Both the position numbers and the translations under genes were made by a program. A stretch of 64,000 bases of DNA from Maribacter huludaoensis (GTDB taxonomy: Bacteria > Bacteroidota > Bacteroidia > Flavobacteriales > Flavobacteriaceae): the NCBI RefSeq assembly GCF_029350945.1, contig NZ_JARKMS010000007.1, forward strand, positions 62,001 to 126,000, written 5' to 3'. Within the stretch, counting starts at the first letter, position 1; the number at the start of each line of letters is the position of its first letter. Positions 9,277-18,361 of the stretch are shown piece by piece. Below the pieces are notes generated by a model. That model worked only from the letters and a program-made list of their open reading frames with translations, was not told the origin of the DNA and did not search any database.

Positions 9277-9312
9277 AAATGCCATCTAAGGGTGGCATTT
9301 ATAAAGCCTTTT
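9277..9312 (+). terminator. Terminator-like hairpin after the small-ORF cluster
   Basis: AAATGCCA (9277-9284) pairs with TGGCATTT (9293-9300), loop of eight bases, followed after ATAAAGCC by a T run. The T run is displaced from the stem, so strength is uncertain. Confidence 0.55.
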
Positions 9313-9481
9313 TCATGTAACCTTCTTTTTTTTACTTTGATGTATTTCTTGAATTATCCCGCAACTTGGTAAGTGGCTACCAAGGTTTGGTTACACGTCA
9401 AAATTATATAGGTAAACAAATTTTTTAGTCTTCAAAAATCGGGTAAACTTTCTTAGCTTTAAGAATTCAAATTTTTAAGAC

Positions 9482-11425
9482 ATGCCTAAGTTTACCATCA
9501 AACAATTCTTTACGTTCATTTTACTAGCTACAGTTGTTGTTTCCTGTAGAAAAACTTCACAAAAAGTAGCCGATGCCGAGGTTTCTGATACCTACGTAGA
9601 GGATAACTACACTAAAAAGGAAGTGGATATTGCCATGCGTGACGGTGTTACGTTACATACCACTGTTTATTCGCCAAAAGACACTTCAAAAGAGTACCCA
9701 ATTATAATGCAAAGAACCCCGTATAGTTCTCAGCCTTACGGAGCGGGTAATTTTAAAACAAAGATCGCACCCAACATTCATATGATGCAAGACGGCTATA
9801 TAGTGGTCTATCAAGATGTGCGCGGCCGTTGGTTAAGTGAAGGGCATTATGAAAATATGCGCGCCTATAATCCCAACAAAAAAACAGAGCAGGATATTGA
9901 TGAAAGTTCAGATACCTATGATACTATTGAGTGGTTGGTCAATAACGTAGAAAACAATAACGGTAATGTAGGTATTTGGGGAATTTCTTATCCTGGCTTT
10001 TATTCTACCTATGCCGTGGTGGATGCGCATCCGGCATTAAAGGCAGCATCTCCACAGGCAAGTATTGCCGATTTCTTTTTTGATGATTTCCACCATAATG
10101 GCGCCTATTTATTGAGTTATTTTAGGGCTACATCATTGTTTGGTACACCAAGACCAGATGGAGATAAACCTATAGATACGGCTTGGTATACATTGCCTGA
10201 TTTACCAACTGAAGATCAATATCAATTCTTTTTAGATGAAGGACCGTTAAAGAACTTAGATCGATTTTTTGAATACGAAACAGCCGATACCCCACGTATG
10301 GCAAATGAGGGTGTTACCGATGATTATTTTTGGAACGAACTTAAAGAGCATCCAAATTATGATGAAATGTGGCAGAGCAAGGGCTTGATCCAGCATTTAA
10401 AAGATGTAAAGCCAACAGTGGCTACTATGGTAGTTGCGGGCGAATTTGATGCGGAAGATTTATACGGACCGTTAGAAACCTATAAGAATATAGAAAAGTA
10501 TAATTCCGATAATTACAATACCTTGGTTTTTGGACCATGGGATCACGGCGGATGGGCACGTAGAAAAGGTCAGAATACCGTGGGCAACTATTATTTTGGC
10601 GATGGAATTTCTGAATTTTTCCAAGAACATATAGAAACCAAATTCTTTGATCATTTCTTAAAAGGTAATGGCGATAAGAATAGCGGTTTGCCGGAAGCCT
10701 ACGTTTTTGATACAGGTAGAAAAGATTGGAAAACCTATGATGCCTGGCCGCCGGCAGGTGTCGTGAAAAAGGAGATGTATTTATCTCCAGATCAAGAACT
10801 GACTTTTGAGCCAAAAGAAGTGGAAGAAGTAAAGTTTATCAGTGATATTAAAAAGCCGGTTCCGTATTCAGAAGATATTAAAACGGTATTTACACCTAGA
10901 AAATATATGACCGATGATCAGCGTTTTGCAGCTCGCCGTGGTGATGTCTTGGTGTTTGAAACTGACGTAATGCAAGAAGACTTGACCTTGGCGGGTGATA
11001 TTTTGGCGAAGTTAAAAGTTGCTACTACGGGTACTGCTGCAGATTGGATTGTAAAAATCATTGACGTGCACCCAGCAGATGAACCTGCTTATGAAGGTAT
11101 GCAAGACCATTTGAAAATGAGCAATTATCATTTAATGGTACGTAGCGAAGTATTGCGTGGTCGTTTTAGAAATAGTTTTGCCAACCCAGAACCGTTTGTG
11201 CCAAATGAAAAAACAGATGTGACCATTAAGTTGCAAGATGTATTTCATACCATTAAAAAAGGGCACAAATTACAGGTACAAGTACAGAGTACTTGGTTTC
11301 CTTTAATAGATTTAAATCCGCAGACCTATGTAGATAATATTTTTGAAGCAGATGAGTCGGATTTTAAAACCCAAACACATACCGTGTTTACAGATTCAAG
11401 TATAGAGTTTTCTGTGTTGGAGTAA
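9482..11425 (+). CDS. CocE/NonD family hydrolase (X-Pro dipeptidyl-peptidase-like), lipoprotein
   Basis: 647-residue serine hydrolase of the S15/CocE family, which includes alpha-amino acid ester hydrolases and glutaryl acylases. It has a type II signal peptide (FILLATVVVSC). The catalytic serine lies in GNVGIWGISYPGFYS, the acid is probably in VVAGEFDAEDLYGP and the histidine in FGPWDHGGWARR. A C-terminal jelly-roll domain of the PepX type follows (about 490-640, ending DSSIEFSVLE). It is probably exported and membrane-anchored, acting on peptides or amino acid esters; the actual substrate is unknown. It stands alone, with no clear terminator before the rhomboid gene 59 bases on. Confidence 0.9.
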   Translation: MPKFTIKQFFTFILLATVVVSCRKTSQKVADAEVSDTYVEDNYTKKEVDIAMRDGVTLHTTVYSPKDTSKEYPIIMQRTPYSSQPYGAGNFKTKIAPNIHMMQDGYIVVYQDVRGRWLSEGHYENMRAYNPNKKTEQDIDESSDTYDTIEWLVNNVENNNGNVGIWGISYPGFYSTYAVVDAHPALKAASPQASIADFFFDDFHHNGAYLLSYFRATSLFGTPRPDGDKPIDTAWYTLPDLPTEDQYQFFLDEGPLKNLDRFFEYETADTPRMANEGVTDDYFWNELKEHPNYDEMWQSKGLIQHLKDVKPTVATMVVAGEFDAEDLYGPLETYKNIEKYNSDNYNTLVFGPWDHGGWARRKGQNTVGNYYFGDGISEFFQEHIETKFFDHFLKGNGDKNSGLPEAYVFDTGRKDWKTYDAWPPAGVVKKEMYLSPDQELTFEPKEVEEVKFISDIKKPVPYSEDIKTVFTPRKYMTDDQRFAARRGDVLVFETDVMQEDLTLAGDILAKLKVATTGTAADWIVKIIDVHPADEPAYEGMQDHLKMSNYHLMVRSEVLRGRFRNSFANPEPFVPNEKTDVTIKLQDVFHTIKKGHKLQVQVQSTWFPLIDLNPQTYVDNIFEADESDFKTQTHTVFTDSSIEFSVLE

Positions 11426-11484
11426 GTTGGGATTTATTAAAAATGACTAATTAACTCTTTTACTAGTTTCTATATGATTAGATA

Positions 11485-13029
11485 TTGAATTCTTCAAAAA
11501 CTAAACTACGAGAAATATATATTCCGTTTCTAATGCTATCATTAGGAACGGTTATTTCGTATTGTTTATTTCGGTGGCTTTTTGATATTAAATTAGGTGT
11601 TTTACCCTTAAAAAAAGATATTCTTGATTTGTGGATGCCTATTATTCTCCCATGGATATCCGTTTTAATATGGTTAAGAAAAAGGATTAGATTATTACGA
11701 ATTAGAGGAAAAGGCGGAGATGGTTATTTTGGTTATCAGTTTGCCATGGTTGCTGCAATAGCTGCACCTTTGGTAGTTAGTCAGGAATATGTTGATCAAA
11801 TATCTTATGATTTAATTGAAGTAAATTCTGTATCTGATATATCTAAAATTAAAGGAGGAAAGTATTTTAAAATAAATTCATTTGATGTTGAAGATAATGC
11901 CAGTCTTTCCCATGTAACTGTTAGGACCACAGGGAAGTATAATGGAAGTTTAAATTTTAATCTGTTTTATGCTACACCTTTAAGAGGTTCTACTTCAATT
12001 TGGCATTGTGTTGAATACAAAAGGACTATTAATAATAATTTAAGCAAGCAAAGAAAGAATTTAGAGTATTCAAAATTTTTGGATAGGTCTAGTAAGGAAT
12101 TTAAAATCTACAATTTCACTGCGGTTACTTATTTTGAAAAATTAGCTATTTCCAAAGAAAGAGATGGTTTTGTAAATGCTGTCGAAAAAGAATATCCTGG
12201 AGTTAATGCGAATAATCAAATATTCTTAGCTCCTAAGATTGTTGCGTTTGAAAATAAAAATAACAATTCACTTAGGAACACGGTAGTTGCTTTTCTAATA
12301 GGAGCGTTAATTATTTTGATTATGATTATTTTACCGAAAATAGACAAAAATGAGTTAAATAGATTTAGGCGAAATAAACCATTAAAGGATGATGATTTCA
12401 AAAATTTTCTTGAATTTTTGAATCCGATAGGTGAGTACAAAGGTGGTGCTGTCCTTATACTTTTAAATATTATTATATTCTTGGTTATGATATTTATAGG
12501 TCTTGATTTTGTTTCTCCAACTACTAAAGAGTTACTTGATATTGGTGGAAATCGAAGACAAGAAATTTTAAATGGTGAATACTGGCGTTTATTATCATCA
12601 AATTTTATTCATATTGGTGTTTTTCATTTATTCCAAAATTTACTCGGTTTAGTCTTTAGTATAGTTTTTTTAGAAAAATTAATTGGCTACATGAAGTTTA
12701 TTTTGGTTTATATTATTTGTGGAATTTTTGCCAGTTTAGTAAGTATATATAGGCACGAGGATGTTGTAAGTGTTGGTGCTTCGGGTGCTATATTTGGTTT
12801 GTTCGGTGTAATGCTGGCTTTCGCAGTATTTAAAATTTTTTCAGATTATATGAGAAAATTTGTATGGATATTTTTAAGTCTAGTTATTGGATCAAGCTTA
12901 TTGTTTGGTATGGTTAAATCGTTGGATAATGCAGCGCATATTGGTGGATTGATAAGTGGATTGATCATTGGGGTAATTTTTGTGTTAAAGGACAAAAAGA
13001 CTTTGAAGGAAAATGCGGTACATAATTAA
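11485..13029 (+). CDS. Rhomboid family intramembrane serine protease with large N-terminal region
   Basis: 514 residues. The last 200 form the rhomboid domain: entry segment GEYWRLLSSNFIHIGVFHLF, catalytic serine in SVGASGAIFGLFG and catalytic histidine in NAAHIGGLISG. The first 300 residues contain membrane segments near 12-32, 48-63 and 268-284 separated by a polar stretch of about 170 residues with no recognised family. Only TTG at 11485 gives the full frame; an internal ATG (codon 17) would remove part of the first hydrophobic segment. The gene is visibly more AT-rich than its neighbours. Rhomboids cleave transmembrane substrates in the bilayer; the substrate here is unknown. Confidence 0.85.
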   Translation: MNSSKTKLREIYIPFLMLSLGTVISYCLFRWLFDIKLGVLPLKKDILDLWMPIILPWISVLIWLRKRIRLLRIRGKGGDGYFGYQFAMVAAIAAPLVVSQEYVDQISYDLIEVNSVSDISKIKGGKYFKINSFDVEDNASLSHVTVRTTGKYNGSLNFNLFYATPLRGSTSIWHCVEYKRTINNNLSKQRKNLEYSKFLDRSSKEFKIYNFTAVTYFEKLAISKERDGFVNAVEKEYPGVNANNQIFLAPKIVAFENKNNNSLRNTVVAFLIGALIILIMIILPKIDKNELNRFRRNKPLKDDDFKNFLEFLNPIGEYKGGAVLILLNIIIFLVMIFIGLDFVSPTTKELLDIGGNRRQEILNGEYWRLLSSNFIHIGVFHLFQNLLGLVFSIVFLEKLIGYMKFILVYIICGIFASLVSIYRHEDVVSVGASGAIFGLFGVMLAFAVFKIFSDYMRKFVWIFLSLVIGSSLLFGMVKSLDNAAHIGGLISGLIIGVIFVLKDKKTLKENAVHN

Positions 13030-13114
13030 TTTACATTTTTTTCAGAAAACTAACAACAAGACCAAGAATTATATATTTTTCATAAAATACTAGGTTTTTA
13101 AATTTTTCTGCCTT

Positions 13115-13122
13115 TATATTTG
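13115..13122 (+). promoter_or_regulatory. Candidate -7 promoter element of the met cluster
   Basis: TATATTTG is a perfect TAnnTTTG and lies 30 bases before the SAM-I aptamer at 13152. A clear TTG at -33 is lacking. Confidence 0.55.
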
Positions 13123-13151
13123 TAGCTCAAAGTTCACACACGTATTGAATA

Positions 13152-13251
13152 GTTATCAAGAAAGGTGGAGGGATTAGACCCTTTGAAACCTTAGCAACCC
13201 TTTGTTCCATACAAAGAAGGTGCTACATTCTACCCTTAGGGGAAGGATAAC
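13152..13251 (+). promoter_or_regulatory. SAM-I (S-box) riboswitch
   Basis: P1 is GTTATC (13152-13157) with GATAAC (13246-13251). Inside are the S-box hallmarks in order: AAGAAAGGTGGAGGGA, GACCCTTTGAAACC, TTAGCAACCC, and AAGGTGCTACATTC before the closing segment. The aptamer stands in front of metY and the downstream homoserine/methionine genes, which it should turn down when SAM is high. Confidence 0.96.
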
Positions 13252-13282
13252 AGTAATCGATTTTCTCGATATTACTTTCTTA
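13252..13282 (+). terminator. Expression-platform hairpin of the first SAM-I riboswitch
   Basis: AGTAATCGA (13252-13260) pairs with TCGATATTACT (13266-13276, one bulge) directly after P1, followed by the T-rich TTCTTATAACTTTTT. It is likely the regulated terminator; the T tract is imperfect. Confidence 0.55.
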
Positions 13283-13369
13283 TAACTTTTTGATTTTACT
13301 TACTCACATTTTTATGTGTTTAAGTTGGGCTTTTTAATTATTAAAATAATTTTTAAAAACAACAAAATC

Positions 13370-14644
13370 ATGAGTAATCACAAATTAGCAACAAACGCAT
13401 TACACGCAGGTCACGACACCACTACAAATGGAGGTACAAGGGCAGTGCCTATTTATCAAACATCATCGTATGTATTTAATGATACCGATCATGCGGCAAA
13501 CTTATTTTCACTTAAAGAACTAGGGTTTATTTACACACGGTTAAACAATCCTACCAATCAAATTTTACAAGATAGATTAGCCGCTGTTGAAGGTGGTGTT
13601 GGTGCTGTGGTCTTTGCATCTGGTACTGCTGCTATTTCTACAGGTTTATTGACCTTGTTAAAAGCGGGAGATCATATTGTAGCATCCAGCAGTTTATACG
13701 GTGGTACCTTTAATTTATTGAATGTTACACTACCAAGATTCGGAATCACGACCACCTTTGTAGATGCATCTGATCCTGAAAATTTTGGAAAAGCGGTACA
13801 GGATAATACAAGGGCTTTCTTTGTGGAGTCTTTAGGGAATCCGAAATTGGATGTGTTGGATTTAAAAGGAATCTCAAAGGAGTCTAAAGCAGCGGGAGTA
13901 CCTTTTATAGTAGACAATACGGTAGCTACTCCTTCATTGTTAAACCCTATTGAGCACGGTGCCAATTTGGTCATTCATTCATTGACAAAATATATTGGCG
14001 GTCAAGGAACGTCCTTAGGTGGGGCAATTATAGATGCCGGTACATTTGATTGGACCAACGGAAAATTCCCTGAATTTACGGAACCATCTGCAGGTTACCA
14101 CGGTTTGGTATATAGCGAGGCATTAGGTGCGGCAGCATTTACCTTTAAATTGATACTGGAAGGTTTACGTGATTTTGGTGGGGCATTGAGTCCGTATAAC
14201 GCCTTCCAAATTATACAAGGTTTAGAGACTTTGCCGGTACGTATAAAGCAACACAGTGCAAATGCATTGGAATTGGCTACTTGGTTAGAAGGAAGGGAAG
14301 AAGTGGCTTGGGTAAATTACCCGGGATTAAAGAGCAATAAATACTATGACTTGGCGCAAGAATACTTGCCAAAAGGTCAAAGCGGATTGGTTACCTTTGG
14401 TATCAAGGGCGGTTTTGAAGCGGCTAAAAAGGTTACCGATGCCACTAAGATCTTTTCTTTGTTGGCCAACATTGGTGACACCAAATCATTGATCATTCAC
14501 CCGGCAAGTACTACCCACCAGCAATTAACCGCAGAGCAGCAAGAAGGTGCAGGTGTAGGGCAAGATTTAATTCGTTTGTCGGTAGGTCTTGAAGATATAG
14601 AAGATTTAAAAGCAGATTTAGAGCAGGCATTTGCCAGTCTTTAA
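13370..14644 (+). CDS. metY: O-acetylhomoserine aminocarboxypropyltransferase (sulfhydrylase)
   Basis: PLP enzyme of the Cys/Met metabolism family that makes homocysteine from O-acylhomoserine and sulfide. Typical motifs: TNALHAGHDTTTNGGTRAVP at the start, YTRLNNPTNQILQDRLAAVE, the PLP-lysine block HSLTKYIGGQGTSLGG, and SLGDTKS-like NIGDTKSLIIHPASTTH near the C terminus. At 424 residues it has the length of MetY rather than MetB. The ATG at 13370 is chosen over a GTG at 13316 because it gives the family N terminus. First gene behind the SAM-I riboswitch; metX-thrA and a metZ-like gene follow on the same strand. It receives sulfide from the cys operon at 21-28 kb. Confidence 0.93.
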   Translation: MSNHKLATNALHAGHDTTTNGGTRAVPIYQTSSYVFNDTDHAANLFSLKELGFIYTRLNNPTNQILQDRLAAVEGGVGAVVFASGTAAISTGLLTLLKAGDHIVASSSLYGGTFNLLNVTLPRFGITTTFVDASDPENFGKAVQDNTRAFFVESLGNPKLDVLDLKGISKESKAAGVPFIVDNTVATPSLLNPIEHGANLVIHSLTKYIGGQGTSLGGAIIDAGTFDWTNGKFPEFTEPSAGYHGLVYSEALGAAAFTFKLILEGLRDFGGALSPYNAFQIIQGLETLPVRIKQHSANALELATWLEGREEVAWVNYPGLKSNKYYDLAQEYLPKGQSGLVTFGIKGGFEAAKKVTDATKIFSLLANIGDTKSLIIHPASTTHQQLTAEQQEGAGVGQDLIRLSVGLEDIEDLKADLEQAFASL

Positions 14645-14667
14645 ATTAGATAAGGTAAAAGCTGAAG

Positions 14668-14810
14668 CCACCGGTCACTGAGCGTAGCCGAAGTGATCGG
14701 TGGTTTAAGAAAAAAAGAATATTGGTGGCGGCTGAGCCTAGCCGAAGTCATTGAAGGTTCAAGAATATTATTTTACATGTGGTGGCTGAGCGCAGTCGAA
14801 ATTCAGCCAC
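14668..14810 (+). repeat. Cluster of three REP-like palindromic repeats between metY and the metX-thrA fusion
   Basis: Three degenerate copies of a motif with core GGCTGAGCGTAGCCGAAG. Copy one (14668-14703) is a near-perfect 12-bp hairpin, CCACCGGTCACT with AGTGATCGGTGG around GAGCGTAGCCGA. Copy two (14724-14750) reads GGCGGCTGAGCCTAGCCGAAG. Copy three (14782-14810) pairs GTGGCTGA with TCAGCCAC. The same family recurs on both sides of the GIY-YIG gene at 18.2-18.8 kb. Confidence 0.85.
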
Positions 14811-14828
14811 AAATTGATTTTGAAATAG

Positions 14829-17800
14829 ATGTTACATCAACTACAGATTAAAAAATACAAGACCCTAAGCGGTAGTGTTCAAGATATTCAATTATCGTAT
14901 CAGGTATTTGGAAAAAAATTGCATACTGCACCCATTATATTGGTGAACCATGCATTAACGGGCAATTCTAATGTTACCGGTGAAAATGGTTGGTGGTCTG
15001 CCTTGATCGGGGAAGAGAAGTGTATAGATACCAACAAGTACACTATTTTGGCATTCAATATTCCGGGTAATGGTCATGATAAGTTTGTAATTGAGAACTA
15101 TAAGGATTTTGTAGCCGGTGATGTAGCTAGAATATTTTTATTGGGCCTACAACAGTTAAAGTTAGAGCGTTTGTTTGCATTGATCGGTGGATCTTTAGGT
15201 GGCGGTATCGCTTGGGAAATGGCTGCATTGCACCCAACGCTGACAGAACATTTGATTCCTGTGGCATCTGACTGGAAATCGACCGATTGGTTAATAGCCA
15301 ATTGCCAAATACAGGAACAGTTTTTAGTGAATTCTAAACAACCTGTGCATGATGCCCGTATGCATGCCATGCTATGTTATAGGACCCCGGCTTCCTTTAA
15401 AGAACGATTTAAACGAAGTACCAATGAGGAGCTTAAGGTTTTTAATGTAGAAAGTTGGTTAATGCACCATGGCGATAAGCTACAAGAGCGTTTTCAATTG
15501 TCTGCGTATAAGTTGATGAACCAATTGTTAAAGACCATTGATGTAACTAGGGATGGTGATGAGAATTTTATTAAGCTACAAAATAGCGATACCAATATTC
15601 ATATTATCGGGGTAGATTCGGATATGTTCTTTACTGCCCAAGAAAACAAAGATACCTTTAAGCAATTGGCGCAGGCAAAGAGTAATGTAACCTATGGCGA
15701 AGTACAATCGTTACATGGGCATGATGCCTTTTTGATCGAGTTTGATCAGATGGAAAAATTGCTGACCGGTATTTTTAATACCAACGGTAATATCAAGAAG
15801 ATCAAAATCCTAAAATTTGGTGGTAAATCGTTGAGCAATGGCGAGGGACTTGAGCGTGTTTTGGATATCGTTACACAAAAGGTCAAGAACAATGAGAATG
15901 TAGCCATGGTGGTTTCCGCTAGGGAAAAGGCTACGGATCAGCTAGAGGATATGCTAGAGAAAGCAGCCAAGGGAAAAGATTATAGGTCAGATTTTGAAGC
16001 ACTGGAGAAGTATCAAAAACATACCTATTCCAACGTAAATCTATCTTCCGAATTCAAGGGCTTGGCAAAGCTGTATGAAGGAGTTTCCCTGTTGGGAGAT
16101 TACAGTGCCAAAATAAAAGATGAGGTGTTGGCGTATGGCGAGTTGATCTCTGCCAAACTGGTAACCAAACTATTGATCGGTAAAGGGATCAATGCCAAAC
16201 TTGTAGATACACGTGAAGTCATTAAGACTGATGATACCTTTGGTGACGCCAAGGTGCTTGAAAATGAATCCAAAGAATTGGTGCTTTTAAAATTCGCTGA
16301 AATTCCGAGTGATACGGTAGCGGTAGTAACCGGTTTTATAGCCTCTACAGTGGAGAACGAGACAACGACTTTGGGTAGAAATGGCAGTAATTATTCCGCG
16401 GCATTATTGGCAAATTTTTTAGATGCCGAAGAATTACAGAATTACACCCATGTTGATGGTATTTATACGGCAAACCCTGATTATGTACCAGAGGCGAAAA
16501 GACTGGCGAACCTGTCTTATGAAGAAGCAAATGAGCTCGCCAATTTTGGAGCAACCATTCTACATGCCAAAACCATAATTCCCTTAATAGAGAAGAATAT
16601 TCCGTTACGTATTTTAAATACCTACAATGATGATAATGAGGGTACTTTAATAAGTGCCAAATCCAGTAAAGAAGGTATAAAGTCGCTCTCGGTAATAGAA
16701 GATGTTGCTATGATCAATATAGAAGGTCGTGGCTTGTTAGGGAAAGTAGGGGTAGATGCCCGTATTTTTAAAGCCTTGCAATCTAGCAATATTAGTGTGA
16801 GCATTATTTCTCAAGGATCATCTGAAAGGGGAATAGGTCTTGTGGTGAAAAAGGATAAGGCAAAAAGGGCAAAGCTCGCACTGGAAAATGAATTTAGCAA
16901 CGACTTTGAATCAAAAGATGTTAATATGATTACGGTGATGGATGATGTATCTATCATATCTATCGTAGGTCAAGATTTAAGCACTTTTCACAATCCGTTC
17001 AATGCATTGATTAAAAACCAGATCGTACCGTTGTTGTTCAATAATACGGTATCTGGCAAGAACGTAAGTTTGGTGGTAAAGAAATCAGATTTGCATAAGG
17101 CGGTAAATGTTATGCACGGTCAGGTGTTCGGCATCAGCAAGAAAATTAATATTTTGATTTTCGGTCACGGTAATGTAGGCGGTACGTTGATAGAACAAAT
17201 TTTAAAGTCGGCAAAGTCCATTAAAGAGCGCAAGAAATTAGACCTAAGGGTTTTTGGAATTGCAAATTCTAAAAAGATATTGTTGAATGAAAAGGGTATT
17301 GCCAAGAATTGGAAAACACAACTGGAGCAGAAAGGAAAACCGTATAAGGTTGATGATGTCTTTGAATTTGCAAAGCGTCACCATTTGGAGAACCTTATTG
17401 TAATAGATAATACGGCAAGTAAAGATTTTGTTGCCAACTATTTTGAATTTGTAGAGCATGGTTTTGATATTGTGTCATCTAACAAAATTGCCAATACCTT
17501 GCGTTATGATTTTTATCAGTTACTGAGGGAGGAATTGCAAAAAAATCAAAAACAATATCTGTATGAAACCAATGTAGGAGCAGGTTTGCCATTGATTGAT
17601 ACCATTAAGTTGTTACATTTATCCGGAGAGAATATTACAAGGATAAAAGGCGTGTTTTCAGGTTCTTTAAGTTATATTTTCAATACATTCTCAGAAGTGG
17701 ATGTACCTTTTTCATCGATTTTGAAAGATGCAATGCAAAAAGGATTTACGGAACCAGATCCACGTGAAGACCTTTCTGGAAATGATGTTGGGCGTAAATT

Positions 17801-18215
17801 ATTGATTTTAGCACGTGAGCTAGATTTGCATAATGAGTTTGCAGATATCAATATTGAAAACCTGATACCTAAAAAATTGCAAGATGGTCAGGTAGATTTC
17901 TTCTTACAGCATTTAGAAGTGTTGGATGCCAAGTTCAATGAAATTAAGAAGAACCAAAAACCAGATCATGTATTGCGTTATGTAGGTGATCTGCATGGCA
18001 ATCTTCAGAAAGAAAAAGGAGTGTTAGATGTAAAATTGGTCTCCGTACCAAAAGAAAGTGCCTTAGGGCAAGTAAAAGGGTCGGATTCCATTATAGAGAT
18101 CTATACGGAATCTTACGGGGAAAATCCGTTAGTAATACAAGGCGCAGGCGCGGGCGCAGCAGTAACCGCAAGAGGTGTCTTTGGTGATATATTACGAATT
18201 GCGGAGAAAGGATGA
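14829..18215 (+). CDS. Fused homoserine acyltransferase-like / aspartokinase / homoserine dehydrogenase
   Basis: 1128 residues in three parts. Residues 1 to about 315 are a MetX-type alpha/beta hydrolase: oxyanion segment ILVNHALTGNSNV, nucleophile Ser122 in ALIGGSLGGG, acid in IIGVDSDMFF and histidine in SLHGHDAFLIE. Residues about 322-765 are aspartokinase with two regulatory ACT-like repeats (KFGGKSLSNGEG, THVDGIYTANPDY, ANFGATILHAKTI). Residues about 770-1128 are homoserine dehydrogenase (ILIFGHGNVGGTL, ETNVGAGLPLIDTI, GFTEPDPREDLSGNDVGRK). One chain would thus phosphorylate aspartate, reduce the semialdehyde to homoserine and acylate it for methionine synthesis. Aspartate-semialdehyde dehydrogenase is separate and not in this window. 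Such fusions are known in Bacteroidota. The TGA stop is the first three bases of a palindromic repeat. Confidence 0.93.
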   Translation: MLHQLQIKKYKTLSGSVQDIQLSYQVFGKKLHTAPIILVNHALTGNSNVTGENGWWSALIGEEKCIDTNKYTILAFNIPGNGHDKFVIENYKDFVAGDVARIFLLGLQQLKLERLFALIGGSLGGGIAWEMAALHPTLTEHLIPVASDWKSTDWLIANCQIQEQFLVNSKQPVHDARMHAMLCYRTPASFKERFKRSTNEELKVFNVESWLMHHGDKLQERFQLSAYKLMNQLLKTIDVTRDGDENFIKLQNSDTNIHIIGVDSDMFFTAQENKDTFKQLAQAKSNVTYGEVQSLHGHDAFLIEFDQMEKLLTGIFNTNGNIKKIKILKFGGKSLSNGEGLERVLDIVTQKVKNNENVAMVVSAREKATDQLEDMLEKAAKGKDYRSDFEALEKYQKHTYSNVNLSSEFKGLAKLYEGVSLLGDYSAKIKDEVLAYGELISAKLVTKLLIGKGINAKLVDTREVIKTDDTFGDAKVLENESKELVLLKFAEIPSDTVAVVTGFIASTVENETTTLGRNGSNYSAALLANFLDAEELQNYTHVDGIYTANPDYVPEAKRLANLSYEEANELANFGATILHAKTIIPLIEKNIPLRILNTYNDDNEGTLISAKSSKEGIKSLSVIEDVAMINIEGRGLLGKVGVDARIFKALQSSNISVSIISQGSSERGIGLVVKKDKAKRAKLALENEFSNDFESKDVNMITVMDDVSIISIVGQDLSTFHNPFNALIKNQIVPLLFNNTVSGKNVSLVVKKSDLHKAVNVMHGQVFGISKKINILIFGHGNVGGTLIEQILKSAKSIKERKKLDLRVFGIANSKKILLNEKGIAKNWKTQLEQKGKPYKVDDVFEFAKRHHLENLIVIDNTASKDFVANYFEFVEHGFDIVSSNKIANTLRYDFYQLLREELQKNQKQYLYETNVGAGLPLIDTIKLLHLSGENITRIKGVFSGSLSYIFNTFSEVDVPFSSILKDAMQKGFTEPDPREDLSGNDVGRKLLILARELDLHNEFADINIENLIPKKLQDGQVDFFLQHLEVLDAKFNEIKKNQKPDHVLRYVGDLHGNLQKEKGVLDVKLVSVPKESALGQVKGSDSIIEIYTESYGENPLVIQGAGAGAAVTARGVFGDILRIAEKG

Positions 18216-18347
18216 CTTCGGCTCCGCTCAGTCACCGCGTACCAATATTTGGTAGGTAAAAGGCTGGCAGCTGAGATAGCTGAATCCAAGTTATAGTAAT
18301 AAAAATAAGAAAGTTTAATGTTGGTGGCTGAGTGTAGCCGAAGCCAA
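18213..18347 (+). repeat. REP-like palindromic repeats upstream of the GIY-YIG gene
   Basis: Copy one (18213-18235) is inverted, TGACTTCGGCTCCGCTCAGT, and includes the stop codon of the preceding fusion gene. A degenerate copy follows around 18259-18285 (GGCTGGCAGCTGAGATAGCT). A well-formed copy, TGGCTGAGTGTAGCCGAAGC, lies at 18321-18347, only 14 bases before the GIY-YIG start codon. Confidence 0.85.
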
Positions 18348-18361
18348 TAAATGATAATTGT

